Shown piece by piece: positions 1-10,599 of a stretch of DNA of 64,000 bases. Position 1 is the stretch's first letter, and each line of letters opens with the position of its first letter. Position numbers and translations under genes: made by a program. Location: assembly GCF_958298935.1 (NCBI RefSeq), contig NC_084925.1, positions 17,233,001 to 17,297,000 of the forward strand, read 5' to 3'. The notes beneath the pieces were generated by a model, which did no database searches, had not been told where the DNA came from, and saw only the letters and a program-made list of their open reading frames with translations. Origin of the DNA: Phragmites australis (Eukaryota > Streptophyta > Magnoliopsida > Poales > Poaceae).

Positions 1-315
1 GTCTTCTCCAGAAGGCCCCAATCGATCCCCTCCTCATCATCAGAAATATCGATGACATCAGCCAGGGGATCCACCGGGCAGGAGAGTGGGACGGCCCTGC
101 AGAGGATGACTTTTTGTAGAATGGCGTAAGCTTGATAGTCGTGGGGGCCATTCGGGCATGTATCAGCTTTGATCTTGCGATCACGACCGCAACAAAAGCC
201 TCATCCGGAAGCACCGCGGCAGGCGGATCCTGGATGGGGGGTAAATCCCCCTCCGTAGGTTCATCCAAAATCATCAAAGTCTCCGGCGAGAAGGGAGGGG
301 AGCGCGCCATGGCCT
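1..315 (-). pseudogene. Antisense ORF remnant of a Tat-type Ty3/gypsy element
   Basis: Read on the minus strand, a start at about 311 opens with MARSPPFSPETL and, after a frame change near 200, continues into an acidic stretch ending PLADVIDISDDEEGIDWGLLE at the window edge. Acidic DVIDISDDEE-type stretches are, from my knowledge of grass Tat/Retand elements, typical of the extra antisense ORF between pol and the 3' LTR. The neighbouring polypurine tract and LTR on the plus strand fit that position. The frameshift marks it as broken, and the 3' end lies outside the window. I do not know a biochemical function for this protein. Confidence 0.5.
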
Positions 316-726
316 CAGGATCTACCTACACTATGGAGCTGAGCGTGAGACGGGATAAAGAACTGGACTCTAGGTGCAAAAGGCTTGAAGGAAAGAAGGA
401 TTGCAAGAGGAACACTCGAAGGATCCTCAAACACCCATCCTTTAAAAAGACTACAGCGGCATCCCAACCAACACAGCATTCAAACCGCTCGAAACCCGAG
501 GGGGCACGTAGAAAGAACCAAGCATCCTTCAGGTCCAGAGGAAATGTGCCTCCCCTTTTTCCTCTCTCCCAGGACACTTAAACCTACCCCCGTGATGCGG
601 AACTCAAAAGTTAAACTTTGAGGACGAACGGCGTCAATAACCACTCCTGGGGAGAACTACATTTGGCCTGGGACCCAAGTGATAGGATCAGGCTGAACCG
701 CGATCACGAGGGAGCTTAGGGGCTAC
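316..726 (+). other. 3' untranslated tail and polypurine tract of the Tat-type element
   Basis: Non-coding stretch between the antisense ORF and the LTR. Its last bases, gagcttaggggctac (712-726), are purine-rich and directly abut the LTR start, the place where plus-strand priming of an LTR retrotransposon occurs. I see no protein domain in it. Confidence 0.5.
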
Positions 727-1696
727 TGTCGATGTATTGAGTAAACGGGTACCCCAGCTAACAGGCGCCACGAACGGTGTAAACAGCCAGGGGAACATGC
801 CTCCTAAAATGCTGATCGGTCAGGCGACTAGGGAAGGGTTACCATGACCAGTGCAAGGCCTCCAGCGGCCAATCTCGCTACGCCTACACATAAACCCGCG
901 GCCAGCCCCACTGGTCACGGAACCGGATTAGATGCAACCCATCCGAACCACCTTTATTTGGCACCTGCTCGAACGCTTCTCTTCACCAGGCACCGGCTCC
1001 GGCGGGTAAAGTTGTGGCGGTGTAGGGGCGTTGTCCTATCCCGTAGCATTAAAGGCTACAGAGTGAGACTTTATAGGCCAGCGCAGCACTGCACGACAGA
1101 CAGGATGTTGTCAGCCACCCGGCAGGGCAAGTGGACAGGAACGGCGTAGAGAGAGGCAAGTGGACGAGAATGGTGCAGAGAGGCAAGTGGATGGGGACGG
1201 CGCGGAGACGCAAGCAGACGGGGATGGTGCAGAAGGGACCATTCCGTCCCGTCGCATTAAATGCAGCGAGGTAGGGCTCTACGGGCTAAACATGACGACG
1301 CACAGCAGCACGACATACAATGCCGTCAGAGCAAGTTGGCATACCTTGTCCTCCGTAATGATGATTTGAGTTAGATATTAGAATGAGCAAAGGCCATCTG
1401 TGTAGGGTTCACATGTAAGTTCTCCCCCTCTCTACTATATAAAGGGATGAGGACCCCGTTTGTAAAGTAGAGAAATCAATTCTGGTGAACTGCTAGGACA
1501 CCATCTGTAACCAAGTGAGATCTACGATAACACAAACACAGGATGTAGGGTTGTTATTCTTCGGGAGTCCCGAACCTGTATAACCCCCGGTGTCCCTGAA
1601 TCCGCCATCTACACACACACCCAGTCCCTGAAACATCATTTATGCACCCACTGTCCAGCTTACCCTGGAATCACTGTCAGGGATTTACCCTCGACA
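727..1696 (+). repeat. 3' LTR of a Tat-type gypsy element
   Basis: The segment starts TGTCGATG and ends CTCGACA, giving the TG...CA ends and a short terminal inversion (TGTCGA/TCGACA). A polypurine tract sits directly upstream, so this is a 3' LTR in plus orientation, 970 bp. A TATA-like ctatataaaggg lies at about 1434-1446. The 5' part of the element is outside the window. The five bases after the LTR are tctac; the partner duplication would be far to the left. Confidence 0.75.
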
Positions 1697-2060
1697 TCTA
1701 CTCATGTGGCAATTACATAGGGTATCCCTTAAGGTGACGGTATGGGAAGTGAATACATTGGCAACAACATATGCAAATGTCACTTGTGCGGCAAGATGCA
1801 CAAGCACCGTTCGCGCTACCTATTCTTTTCTTTGCGTGAAGGGTGATGATTAGTAATGATTGTATATATTAATGCATGTGATCTTGATGTTTGTTGCGAA
1901 GAGACACGTTTGAGAAGGAAACGTGTAGATAGGAATCAAGTATACCTTCATTTTCTATAACTCATATGCATGTAATTTTCCATGTAATGATATCCGGCTA
2001 ATGCTATTATACTAAGTCAGAATTTGATGTTCCCTCTTCTACCTTGTCATCATTAACAGG
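1697..2060. other. Unassigned spacer before the first chromovirus remnant
   Basis: I see no domain, PBS or LTR end here. The following gag begins without a recognisable 5' LTR, so this may be eroded leader or LTR sequence, but nothing in it shows that. Confidence 0.3.
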
Positions 2061-3511
2061 ATGAGAACCCGCGGCAGTATAGATGAGCTTCCTGAGGCCT
2101 CAAATGAGTGCCTCCTCCACCGTCGAGCATGGCGGAGGTGCTCATACAAATTGAGCAGAACCGTCAAGCCCAGACGACGCTCCTCGAGGCTCTTGTGCGC
2201 AACACGGCCCCTCATGGATGAGGTGGGGCCGGGCACTATGATGACTTTGCTGATTTTCTACGGACTCAGCTGCCCACCTTCACGCGGGCTGAGGATCCTC
2301 TGGTTGCCCACCACTGGCTCTGGACTATCGAGCATAAGCTCACTCTCCTTTGATGTGAGGACCACAAGAAGGTGCTCTTTGCCACCCATCAGCTTCAGCG
2401 TGCAGCGGGCGCATGGTGGTCCAACTTTCTGGCCATGCACGCCGCTAATCACCGGGTGTCTTGGGCAGAGTTCTGCCAAGCATTCTGTGATTTCCACATC
2501 CCTAAGGGCCTTATGGAGGTCAAGAGGCAGGAGTTTATGGACGTCAAGCAAGGAGGCAAATCGGTGATGGAGTATGTGGAGGTGTTCAACCACCTTGCAT
2601 AGTATGCGCCGGATGAGGTCAACACCGATGAGCGAAAGGAATACTACTTTGTGAACGGCCACAGTTCCAAGATGCAAGACCGCATGTTGGCGCATGAGTT
2701 CACTGATTTTAACAAGCTAGTGAGCTCCTCTCTTACGGTGGAGTTCAAGTTGAAGAACCAAAAGGAGGAGAAGAAGCGCAAGAGGGTTTCATCGCTTTCC
2801 ATGGGCAGGAGCTCTCAACGTGAATGGACAGAGAGTCAACCTCCTCCATCGCATGTGATGACTTCGGCCACTCCACGGCCAATGTGGATGGTGCGAAGCT
2901 CGTCTTTCTCCGCTCTACAAGGACAACCTCCAAGACCCATCAGTTCTCAAGCGAGTGTGACTAGTGGCCTCTGCAGCCCGTGCTATAACTATGGGCGCGT
3001 CGGGCATTTCACACGTGATTGCCCTTATCCAAAGCCAGAAGCCACGGTGACGGCTCCAAGGCCACCACCACCTACTCCAATCGTTCATCAAGTCTCCAAA
3101 CGTGGCCGAGTGTGCTACACCACCGTCGAGGAGCCTCATGAGGAAGACAACGTGTTGATGGGTATGTTATTTGTTAATTCTTGTCCTGCAATTGTGCTTT
3201 TCGATTCTAGTGCATCTTATTGTTTCGTCAAAGAGAGTTATGTCTCAAGTGACAGCATGATCACCAAAGTTCTACCTTCCTCTTATCATATTGATGCATC
3301 TGGTGCTATATTGAGGACCAACCGTGTCGTTCCCTTGGCTGAGATTCTCATTGAGGGAGTTCAGTTTTCTGCAAATTTGATCATGTTGGATACAAGAGGA
3401 GTGGATGTCATATTGGGAATGAATTGGCTTGCCAAGAACAAGGTCGCTATTGATTCTGCTCGTAGGACTGTCACTCTTAATGACATGTCCTGCACAAACA
3501 AGTCCATTTGA
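2061..3511 (+). pseudogene. Chromovirus gag and protease remnant (element 1)
   Basis: Gag starts near ATG 2128 (MAEVLIQIEQNRQ) and is broken by stops and frame changes. The segment around 2372-2602 holds the retrotransposon gag core (HQLQRAAGAWW, FHIPKGLMEVKRQEF, KQGGKSVMEYVEVF). Residues near 2978 form the nucleic-acid-binding knuckle CYNYGRVGHFTRDC, in which the second cysteine is replaced by tyrosine. The aspartic protease reads VLFDSSASY: the usual DSG active-site triplet is DSS, so the enzyme would be dead. It then runs into VDVILGMNWL. Non-functional relic of a Ty3/gypsy capsid and protease region. Confidence 0.85.
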
Positions 3512-4880
3512 AGCTTAAGGAGATTCATCCTTGCTTTTATGCCCTGAAAGTCGTCACCAACCCGGATCTCAAGGATATCCCAGTGGTGTGTGAATTTCCT
3601 GATGTCTTCCCAGAGGAATTGCTAGGAATGCCGCCCGACCGAGTAGTGGAATTCTCAATTGATCTTTTGCCTGGAACGACCCTGATTTCGAAGAAGTCCT
3701 ATAAGATGCCACCACATGAGTTAGTCGAGTTGAAGAAGTAGATTCAGGAGTTGCTATCAAAGGGTTTCATTCATCCGAGCTCCTCACCTTGGAGAAGTTC
3801 GGCACTCTTTATGAAGAAAAAGGATGATACTATCCGAATGTGTGTTGATTACCATTCGCTGAATGAGGTCACTGTCAAGAATAAGTATCCACTTCTTAGA
3901 ATTGATATTCTGTTTGATCAGTTGACTGGTGCCCGGATTTTCTCAAAGATTGACTTGAGACTAGAGGATATTCTAAAGACGGCTTTCTAAACTCGTTACA
4001 GGCTCTATGAGTTTACTGTCATGTCCTTTGGCTTCATTAATGCACCAGCATTTTTCATGTATTTGATGAACACCATGTTCATGGAGAAACTTGACAAGTT
4101 TGTCATAGTTTTCATCGATGACATTCTTATATACTCCAAGACTAAGGAAGAGCATGCAAAACACCTCCATGTTGTTCTTGACCGCCTTCGAGATCACCAA
4201 CTATATGGTAAATTCGGCAAATGTGAGTTTTGGCTTAAAGAAGTCACTTTTTTGGGACATGTATTGTCTAAAAATGGAGTCGTAGTTGACCCGAGAAAGG
4301 TACATGATGTGCTAAATTGGGTGCAGCCCAAGAATGTCACCGATATCCGGAGTTTTCTCGGACTTGCAGGTTATTACTACCGGTTCATCGAGAATTTCTT
4401 CAAGATTGCCAAACCAATGATTGAGCTGTTGAAGTAAGGAAGTGTGTTTGAGTGGTTGAGTGAATGTAAGTTAGCTTTCCAGACTTTGAAGAAACTGCTC
4501 ACGACCGCTCCCGTTCTCGCTCAGCCTGAAGTGGACAAGGGTTTCGATGTCTATTGCGATGCTTCCTGCATAGGCCTCTGATGTGTCCTTATGCAAGAGG
4601 GCAAAGTTGTGGCTTACGCCTCACGTCAGTTAAAGCGCCATGAAGAGAACTACACAACTAATGACTTAGAGCTTGCGGCAGTTGTGCACAGTCTAAAGAT
4701 CTGGCACCATATCTGCTAGGAAATTTGTGTCGTACCTATACAGATCACAAGAGCCTCAAATACATTTTCACTCAAGTCGATTTGAACATGAGAAAGAGAA
4801 GATGGCTCTAGATAATCAAAGATTATGAACTGGAAGTGCATTATCACCCCGGTAAGGCGAATGTGGTCACCGATGAGCAC
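3508..4880 (+). pseudogene. Reverse transcriptase and RNase H remnant (element 1)
   Basis: Ty3/gypsy reverse transcriptase in successive open pieces: the pre-RT segment [19 protein letters not shown], then [15 protein letters not shown] and [19 protein letters not shown], then [10 protein letters not shown] (the catalytic YxDD box, here FIDD). Further on lie [14 protein letters not shown] and the RNase H motifs YCDAS and [14 protein letters not shown]. Stops interrupt at about 3739, 3988, 4435 and 4579, so it cannot make a complete enzyme. It is continuous with the gag above and the integrase below, all from one element. Confidence 0.85.
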
Positions 4881-5039
4881 TGAGTCGAAAGGCTCGATGC
4901 AATTATCTTTAGGTCAATCCAAAAATACCACACTTTGTGATGATTTCCACCGGCTTAGACTCGAGATGGTTCTAGAGGGATTTCTTGCAAACTTGGAGAT
5001 CAAATCCACCCTCCTGAATGAAATTAATGTAGCTTAGAA

Positions 5040-6103
5040 GGATGGCAAGGGCATGGCCCAAATCTGAGGAAAAATGAAGGAAGGCAAGGCTATCTGTTTT
5101 TCTGAGGATGATCATGGTGTATTGTGGTTTGGGACCCGGTTAGTGGTTCTGAAAGTCAAGGCATTGAGAAAGGAAATTCTAGATGAGGCCCATGATTCAT
5201 TGTTGTCTATTCACTCGGAGAGTACCAAGATGTACCAAGACCTCAAGCCCAGATTTTGGTGGACTCGCATAAAGTGAGAAATCACTCGATATGTTGCTGA
5301 GTGTGATATCTGCTGAAGAGTGAAGGCCGAGCATATTAAATCGGCCAACGCTCCAACCTTTGCCCATTCCCTCTTGGAAGTGAGAGGATATTAGCATGGA
5401 TTTCATTATCGGGTTACCTAGAACTTCTTAGGGGTATGACTCAATCTAGGTCATCATTGATCGACTCACAAAGTCAGCACATTTCTCCTTGTGAAGACTC
5501 GATACAGTGCTAAGGACTATGCAGAGTTGTACCTCACTAGAATTGTTTGCCTTCATGGGATCCTGAAGAAGATCATCTCTGATCGAGGCACTCAGTTCAC
5601 TTCTCATTTCTGGAAGAGCCTTCATGAAGTTACGGGGACTGAGCTCTTCCATAGCACCATGTATCATCCTCAGACCGATGGTCAAATTGAGAGGGTGAAT
5701 CAAATCTTGGGAGACATGCTCCGAGATTGTGTTCCCACATATGGGAAGAAGTGGTAAATTTGCTTGCCATTTGCCAAGTTCTCCTATAACAACAGTTATA
5801 AGTCGAGCATTGAAATGTCACAGTTTGAAGCTCTCCACCATGCATAATGTGTTTCACATCTCACAATTGAAGAAATGCCTTTGAGTCCCCAATGAGGTCA
5901 TTGAAATGGCAAATCAAGACTTGCAACCCGATCTGTATTGCGAGCGACATATCTGAATTTTGGATGAAGCGGAACGCAAGACTCAACGTCGCACAACTAA
6001 ATTTCTCAAGGTTCAGTGGAGCAAACACACCGAGGATGAAGCGACATGGGAGCGGGAGGATAGAATCCGCTCTGAGTATCCCGAACTCTTTGAGAGTTTG
6101 TAA
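5040..6103 (+). pseudogene. Integrase and chromodomain remnant (element 1)
   Basis: The zinc-binding integrase N terminus is recognisable near 5190-5330 ([20 protein letters not shown]). The core follows with KKIISDRGTQFTSHFW and YHPQTDGQIERVNQILGDML, carrying the second Asp and the Glu of the DDE triad. The C-terminal end is KVQWSKHTEDEATWERED at about 6010-6065, a chromodomain, which puts the element among the chromoviruses, most like the Tekay/del group. The stretch between core and chromodomain is shortened and out of frame. The last codon before the stop is at 6103. Confidence 0.85.
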
Positions 6104-6560
6104 ATGTCATTGTAATTTGGCACATTAGAACATCTCCCATGTATATGGTTCAATGTCAGGCTAGTTGGAAGTGTCGTTCCCAAAGAAATCCAAGTCAAAA
6201 CCCTTCGAACTAGAAGCAAGCCAAGATTATCTTTGCTCTCTGTTGGCTCGCGATCTGACTAGTACCTCTATTGGTCTAACCGCCAAGTGACTTGCAGTCT
6301 AACCGTCAAAGCCCAAAACTCTCTGTATAGATTTCGGTCAAACCATGGAACCCGCGGTCTAACCGAGCCACGGTCTGATCGGGACCATCTAGGTCGGACA
6401 GCCAATTCACAAAGGGTCCCATGGCTACTTGTTCGTCTCGCTTGCAATGATCAATGTGGTTCCTTTCCCATTTGTGGAAGGTATTTTCCACCTTGTCGCT
6501 ATCCCCTTTTCCCTAAGTCTACCGAATCTTGGTACATGATTCTCCTTAAGGGGGGAGGTT
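6104..6560 (+). other. 3' tail and polypurine tract of element 1
   Basis: Non-coding DNA between the chromodomain and the LTR. It contains several copies of a CGGTCTAACCG-like motif that recurs inside the LTR. The purine run aaggggggagg at 6548-6558 directly precedes the LTR start and is the polypurine tract. Confidence 0.7.
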
Positions 6561-7958
6561 TGTCACGTCCCAAAAATGCTATTTTGTAATTAAGCATGCG
6601 TAATTGTTATCGCATGTGCTTACATGTGTTTGCCTATCAAAGACTAGTTAAACATATTTCAAATACCTAAGAGATGGTTTAAAGCGCTTTGGAGAATCCC
6701 TAAATACCTTGGAGAAGGAAAAGAATAGAAGGAGGTTGATGAGCAGAGACTTGGAAAATTTCAGCAAAAGAACCCCCTCATGGTCTAACCGGGGTCACCC
6801 GCGGTTTGACCACCAGGTACGCTGCCATGTGGGCTGCCACACGGTCTAACTAAAGCCAGTCACGATATGACCGCCAGCACAGAGAGGCTCGAGTTAAGTA
6901 GATCGTTCACTTTCTTTTGCTCTCTTTCCCCCATGTGCACACTCTTTCACACCCTCTCCCTCAGTTTTTCCCCCACCGACCAAGAGAGTTGGTGGAGAGG
7001 AGCAGCAAGGAGGGGAGGCCAAGGAGGAGGTCTCCAGCAAGCTCCACCACTGGAGGTGGTTTTCCACATCGAGCCCGAGCTCCTTGGCAACATCTTCTTC
7101 CTCCTCAAGGCATCCACCACCTCCCTGATAGTGATTTCGAGCTCCGAACATTCCCCAACCTCCACGACTGGACCACGGGCTTGCTAGGATGTGGCGAGCA
7201 CCATAGACCCCCTCCCATTCCTTCCCCATGGCTAGATCGACCGTAGACCCCCTCCCATTCCTCCACCGCCATTAGAGGCAATAGCCGAGTTTCAGTCATG
7301 TTTGGCATGTGCTTGTTATCCTCCGCGGTAGAGGAGATCAAGATGATGCTTTAGGTCCAAAATCCCCACCCAAAAGCCACCGAAATCATCGCCGGTGAGC
7401 TCACCAAGTGCTCCTTACCGAGCACAGCGATCTGACCGCGTTTACTAGCGGTCTGACTGCCGTTCGAGGAGTCAAACTGCCCCCCGGCCCGGTATGACCG
7501 CCAGGCCCACGACAGTCTGCCTGCCACTCGTGGTCTGACCACCCCTATTGGCGGTCTGACAACAGTCAACTAAGATAGTACTATTTCAGCGTAGTTCACT
7601 GTTTGCTAAAACCTGTAAAATCCATAATAAATTCTCTGTAGGTCCAAAAATTATGAAACCAATTTTGTTGGTTTCATAATACCGTATTATACCTATTAAA
7701 AATATCACCATCCATAAAATAATTAATTAAATTTCTGAGATAAATTAATTGCGTTGAGGCTTCATTAATTAACCGTTAATTCTTTACAAGTCCAAAAATT
7801 GGGAAACCAATTTTTCTGATCTTTTTTATGACTTTTTATAGCTAAGAAAAATGTTTTGATGCATTATAAACCATATTTTATGCATTTCATCACATACATA
7901 TTGTAGCATGCATTGTTGCACTTCATTCATGCTCATCATTGTATGCGTTCTTCTTTAG

Positions 7959-8066
7959 TGAACGAAGAACCGGAGCATGGCACAATCATGGTTGAAGGCG
8001 AGGCCAACCTCCTGGAGTTCTGTGAGTATTGTGCGGGTAGTAACAGGCAACCACCAGAGCAGCAAG
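7959..8066 (+). CDS. Candidate acidic exon inside the element 1 LTR
   Basis: A 108-bp segment preceded by a pyrimidine-rich acceptor (ttcttctttag) and followed by a strong donor (AAG|GTAAGC). Open in the frame NEEPEHGTIMVEGEANLLEF, rich in Glu. It begins with two bases and ends with one base of a codon. The same layout appears in other LTR families of this window (31542, 57589). The next exon candidate is at 9185, and joining the two keeps the frame. The upstream exon with a start codon was not identified, and no function can be assigned. Confidence 0.45.
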
Positions 8067-9184
8067 GTAAGCATCTAAGCATATTGCACCCTTTGAATTG
8101 AAGTGTGGAGTCTAAAATTGATAAGATATGATGTATGTATGTTTGCATGTGTAGCGAGTCAATGTAGGGTTTATGTGGGTAGAACCTGTGTTCATTGCAT
8201 TACCTCTACCTTGAGTTGTTGAAACCACATCCTTGTAGCCTTGGCGATATTGTTGATGTCTAATTTACAAGGTCATTCGAAATGCTTAGCGATGCATATG
8301 TCACCGGTAGAAGTCAAGTGGTGGAGTGTTCCATCGCTCTTGAGCTATAGGTTTAATTACGGTTCACTATGATAATATTGATGATGTTGGTTGGGTGAGT
8401 TGTGAGGATAAGACGAGATGTGGGCGGTGTTAGGGGTGTCTTATGCCCCGAAGGAGTTCCTCGGGGTAGTTCGGGAGAGTAGCCCAGGCACCATAGACTT
8501 GTTTGCATCGTTTAAGCACCGTCCATCAGTGTCGTTGGCTTTAGCACTTTCCGTACTTACTACATGTCGCCTTACGAGAACGATAAGCCGAATACCTTTG
8601 TACCTGTGACCTTTTGGCATGCGAGTCAATGGTGTGAGCAAGCAGGCTTGTAGGGGGCAGTTTACTCCGGGAGTAGTTCTGGATGACCCTCATGGCTTGT
8701 GAGCAAATGGTTGGGGCTTATTGGGAAAGGTTGACTCGAGTACCCCCTTACGTGGGCCTGTGTAGGCACGTGAGCCGTATGGTCCTCAAGTCGTGTAGGT
8801 AAAGGAGTACCCCCTACAGGGTGTAAAAACAATTCGAATTGCCGCTCTCTCGGTCATGAGCATGCTTCTGTTCATCCGCATCAATCATAGAGTTACGAGT
8901 GTGGGACGATGGTATGGATGGTCTGTTGGAATGTTGATGTTGGCTATTAATGTATTGCTATGTTTCCATTTACATTTATGTGCAAGTTCTTGGTTATAGG
9001 GTATGTTGGTTAAACATAGGTGCTCACACATATGTGTCTAGGTTGCTTAAGCATATTAATGTACTTAACCTTGCGGCCTTTTTATTGCTAATGGCTCAAT
9101 GCATGATCCTTGGAGTCGGGTTACTTATATGTACCCTATATGGATTAAGTCTTGCGAGTACCTTCGCACTCAGCTGCTCTACAG

Positions 9185-9252
9185 GTTTTGTAGGTGAGGA
9201 AGATGTGGTGTTTGGCTACTTCACGCCTACCGAGGGTGGCGGGCATGAGTAA
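9185..9252 (+). CDS. Candidate last exon inside the element 1 LTR
   Basis: Follows an acceptor-like ctgctctacag. Joined to the single base left over from the exon ending at 8066, it reads GFVGEEDVVFGYFTPTEGGG and soon reaches a stop at 9250-9252. The intron would be 1,118 bp, close to the 1,035 and 1,074 bp of the matching introns in two other LTR families here. Confidence 0.4.
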
Positions 9253-9597
9253 GCAACTGCTCGGTGGTCGTGCTTTTGGGGTGAAGCCTAAGGGCATATG
9301 GCTTCACCCATCTTTTGTGGTCTATAGCTTTTGTTTCTGCTGCGTAGTTCTCTTTTGGGTAGGAGTTGATGAGTTTTAGTTTCCTCCTAGATCTCTTTTA
9401 CTATAAATTGTTGAACTCGTTAATGCTTAAGAACTTGTAATATAATTTAATTACTTGTTAATGCTTAAGAACTTGAGCACAAAACACGTGCTGTGACTGC
9501 CGGGATAATATTCTGGTTAATCGTTGAAGTCGTGATTATGTAAATGATTGACTTAGTGATTAACTAGAATATTATTTGGACGGTTCCCTGCATCATA

Positions 9598-10347
9598 GTT
9601 GCTGGCCCGAACGTGTTCCTAACACTAGCTCAAGCAAGCCGACAATAGGATACTAGTATAATGGAACAAAATGCGCAATCTTTCTCTCTATCTCTCTCTA
9701 AACTTAGGTTAGCTTCTGTGTGGGCTAGGGAAATGCTTAGACTGTGATTGATAGGACACTATATGAGTGTGTGGGGTGTCCGAGACAACCAGAAACTAGG
9801 TGGTCAAATCCATGTAGGTCGTCGAATCCGGGTAGGGAGTCGAATCCGGGTAGGGAGTCGAATCCGAGTAGAGGGACGAATCTGAGTATGGGGGTCAAAT
9901 CCGAGTAGGTAGTCAAATCCGAATAGGTGGTCAAGTCCGAGTAGGTCATCAAGTCCGAGTAGGGAGTCAAATCTGAGTAGAGCGTCGAATTCGAGTAAAG
10001 TGTCCAATTCGAGTAGGTTGTGGAAGCGGTCGGTGACACAATCAACAAACAAAACCCTAATTGCAATCAACGCAGGCTAGGGCAAGCCATGAGACACGAC
10101 AACTATTCCAGCAAAGGCCCGATGCTAGAAACTAGAACACGATGACTAGACTAACAACAAAGACACCGACAATGGACTCGTACTAAACAACACGAAAACT
10201 AAAAATAAAATCTCGAAAGGCACAAAGTGATTTGTAGAATGGAAGAATTAAGATCTAAATCTCTTTGCGGGACAATTTTCTTGACTAGGTGATATAACAT
10301 GACTAAACAAACGGGAATAAACGAGATTACATAATAGGCAACCGAAA
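9598..10347 (-). other. Leader region downstream of the copia PBS, with minisatellite
   Basis: On the minus strand this lies immediately after a tRNA-Met-type primer-binding site (10348-10358), so it should be the leader of a copia-type element. No gag domain is seen. It contains a tct-rich run near 9690 and the 18-bp minisatellite at 9803-10019; otherwise I see nothing. Confidence 0.4.
9803..10019 (-). repeat. 18-bp minisatellite, 12 units
   Basis: Twelve tandem units of consensus gtcgaatccgagtaggga (plus strand), each 18 bp except the fifth, which carries one extra g. Because the unit is six codons long, it stays open: on the minus strand one frame repeats YSDLTT-like hexapeptides and another LLGFDS-like ones. 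The single extra base switches frames part-way. Confidence 0.9.
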
Positions 10348-10358
10348 CTCTGGTACCA
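10348..10358 (-). other. Primer-binding site of a copia-type element
   Basis: On the minus strand TGGTACCAGAG matches the usual initiator-tRNA-Met PBS (TGGTATCAGAG) except one base. It lies two bases after the LTR ending ..CTTCCATCA, the canonical position. Confidence 0.65.
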
Positions 10359-10360
10359 TT

Positions 10361-10519
10361 TGATGGAAGTTTTACCCGATCTTCCAAAAGGTAATGTGAT
10401 AAGTTGATTTCATGGAGTTTCAACGTTGATGATCCAAATGCTCCGACCAGAATAGATCTAGAACCCTCACAACCACTATATCACTACTTTGTGGTTATCA
10501 ATAATATATATCGCTAACA
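10361..10519 (-). repeat. Short copia LTR, flanked by PPT and PBS
   Basis: On the minus strand it runs TGTTAGCG...CTTCCATCA (159 bp). A polypurine tract precedes it and a PBS follows it. Two longer related copies start with the same tgatggaagt end at 10976 and 45366. Those share about 500 bp, so this LTR is probably an internally shortened version. Confidence 0.7.
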
Positions 10520-10532
10520 CCCCCCTGAAACT
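10520..10532 (-). other. Polypurine tract of the copia element
   Basis: On the minus strand AGTTTCAGGGGGG directly abuts the LTR start TGTTAG. This marks the neighbouring LTR as the 3' LTR of the pol fragment at 10600-12180. Confidence 0.65.
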
Positions 10533-10599
10533 CATGGTGGATCAACCATACTCTGGAGAGATAGAACATGTGCTAAAATGTATTCTACGCCTTCATGAA

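Larger units (their letters stand above)
6561..9597 (+). repeat. 3' LTR of element 1 (about 3 kb)
   Basis: Starts TGTCACGTCCC directly after the polypurine tract. A diverged copy of its first ~230 bp lies at 62931. A long LTR is usual for Tekay-type elements. The 5' third has repeated CGGTCTGACCG-type motifs and a long GC-rich leader-like part; the middle and 3' parts carry two exon-like segments (7959-8066 and 9185-9252). The right end is not certain; I place it at about 9597, where LTR-like sequence stops. Target duplication not established. Confidence 0.65.

Noticed and set aside
2061..6103. Centromeric CRM-type chromovirus
   Set aside because: The C terminus is a full chromodomain ending in the WERED type of the Tekay/del group, and I saw no CR-type extension or centromere satellite.
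5892..6128. A separate 78-codon gene
   Set aside because: Shadow frame over the chromodomain of element 1.
9737..10070. Two minus-strand ORFs of 109 and 88 codons
   Set aside because: They arise from the 18-bp minisatellite; kept as a repeat, not as genes.
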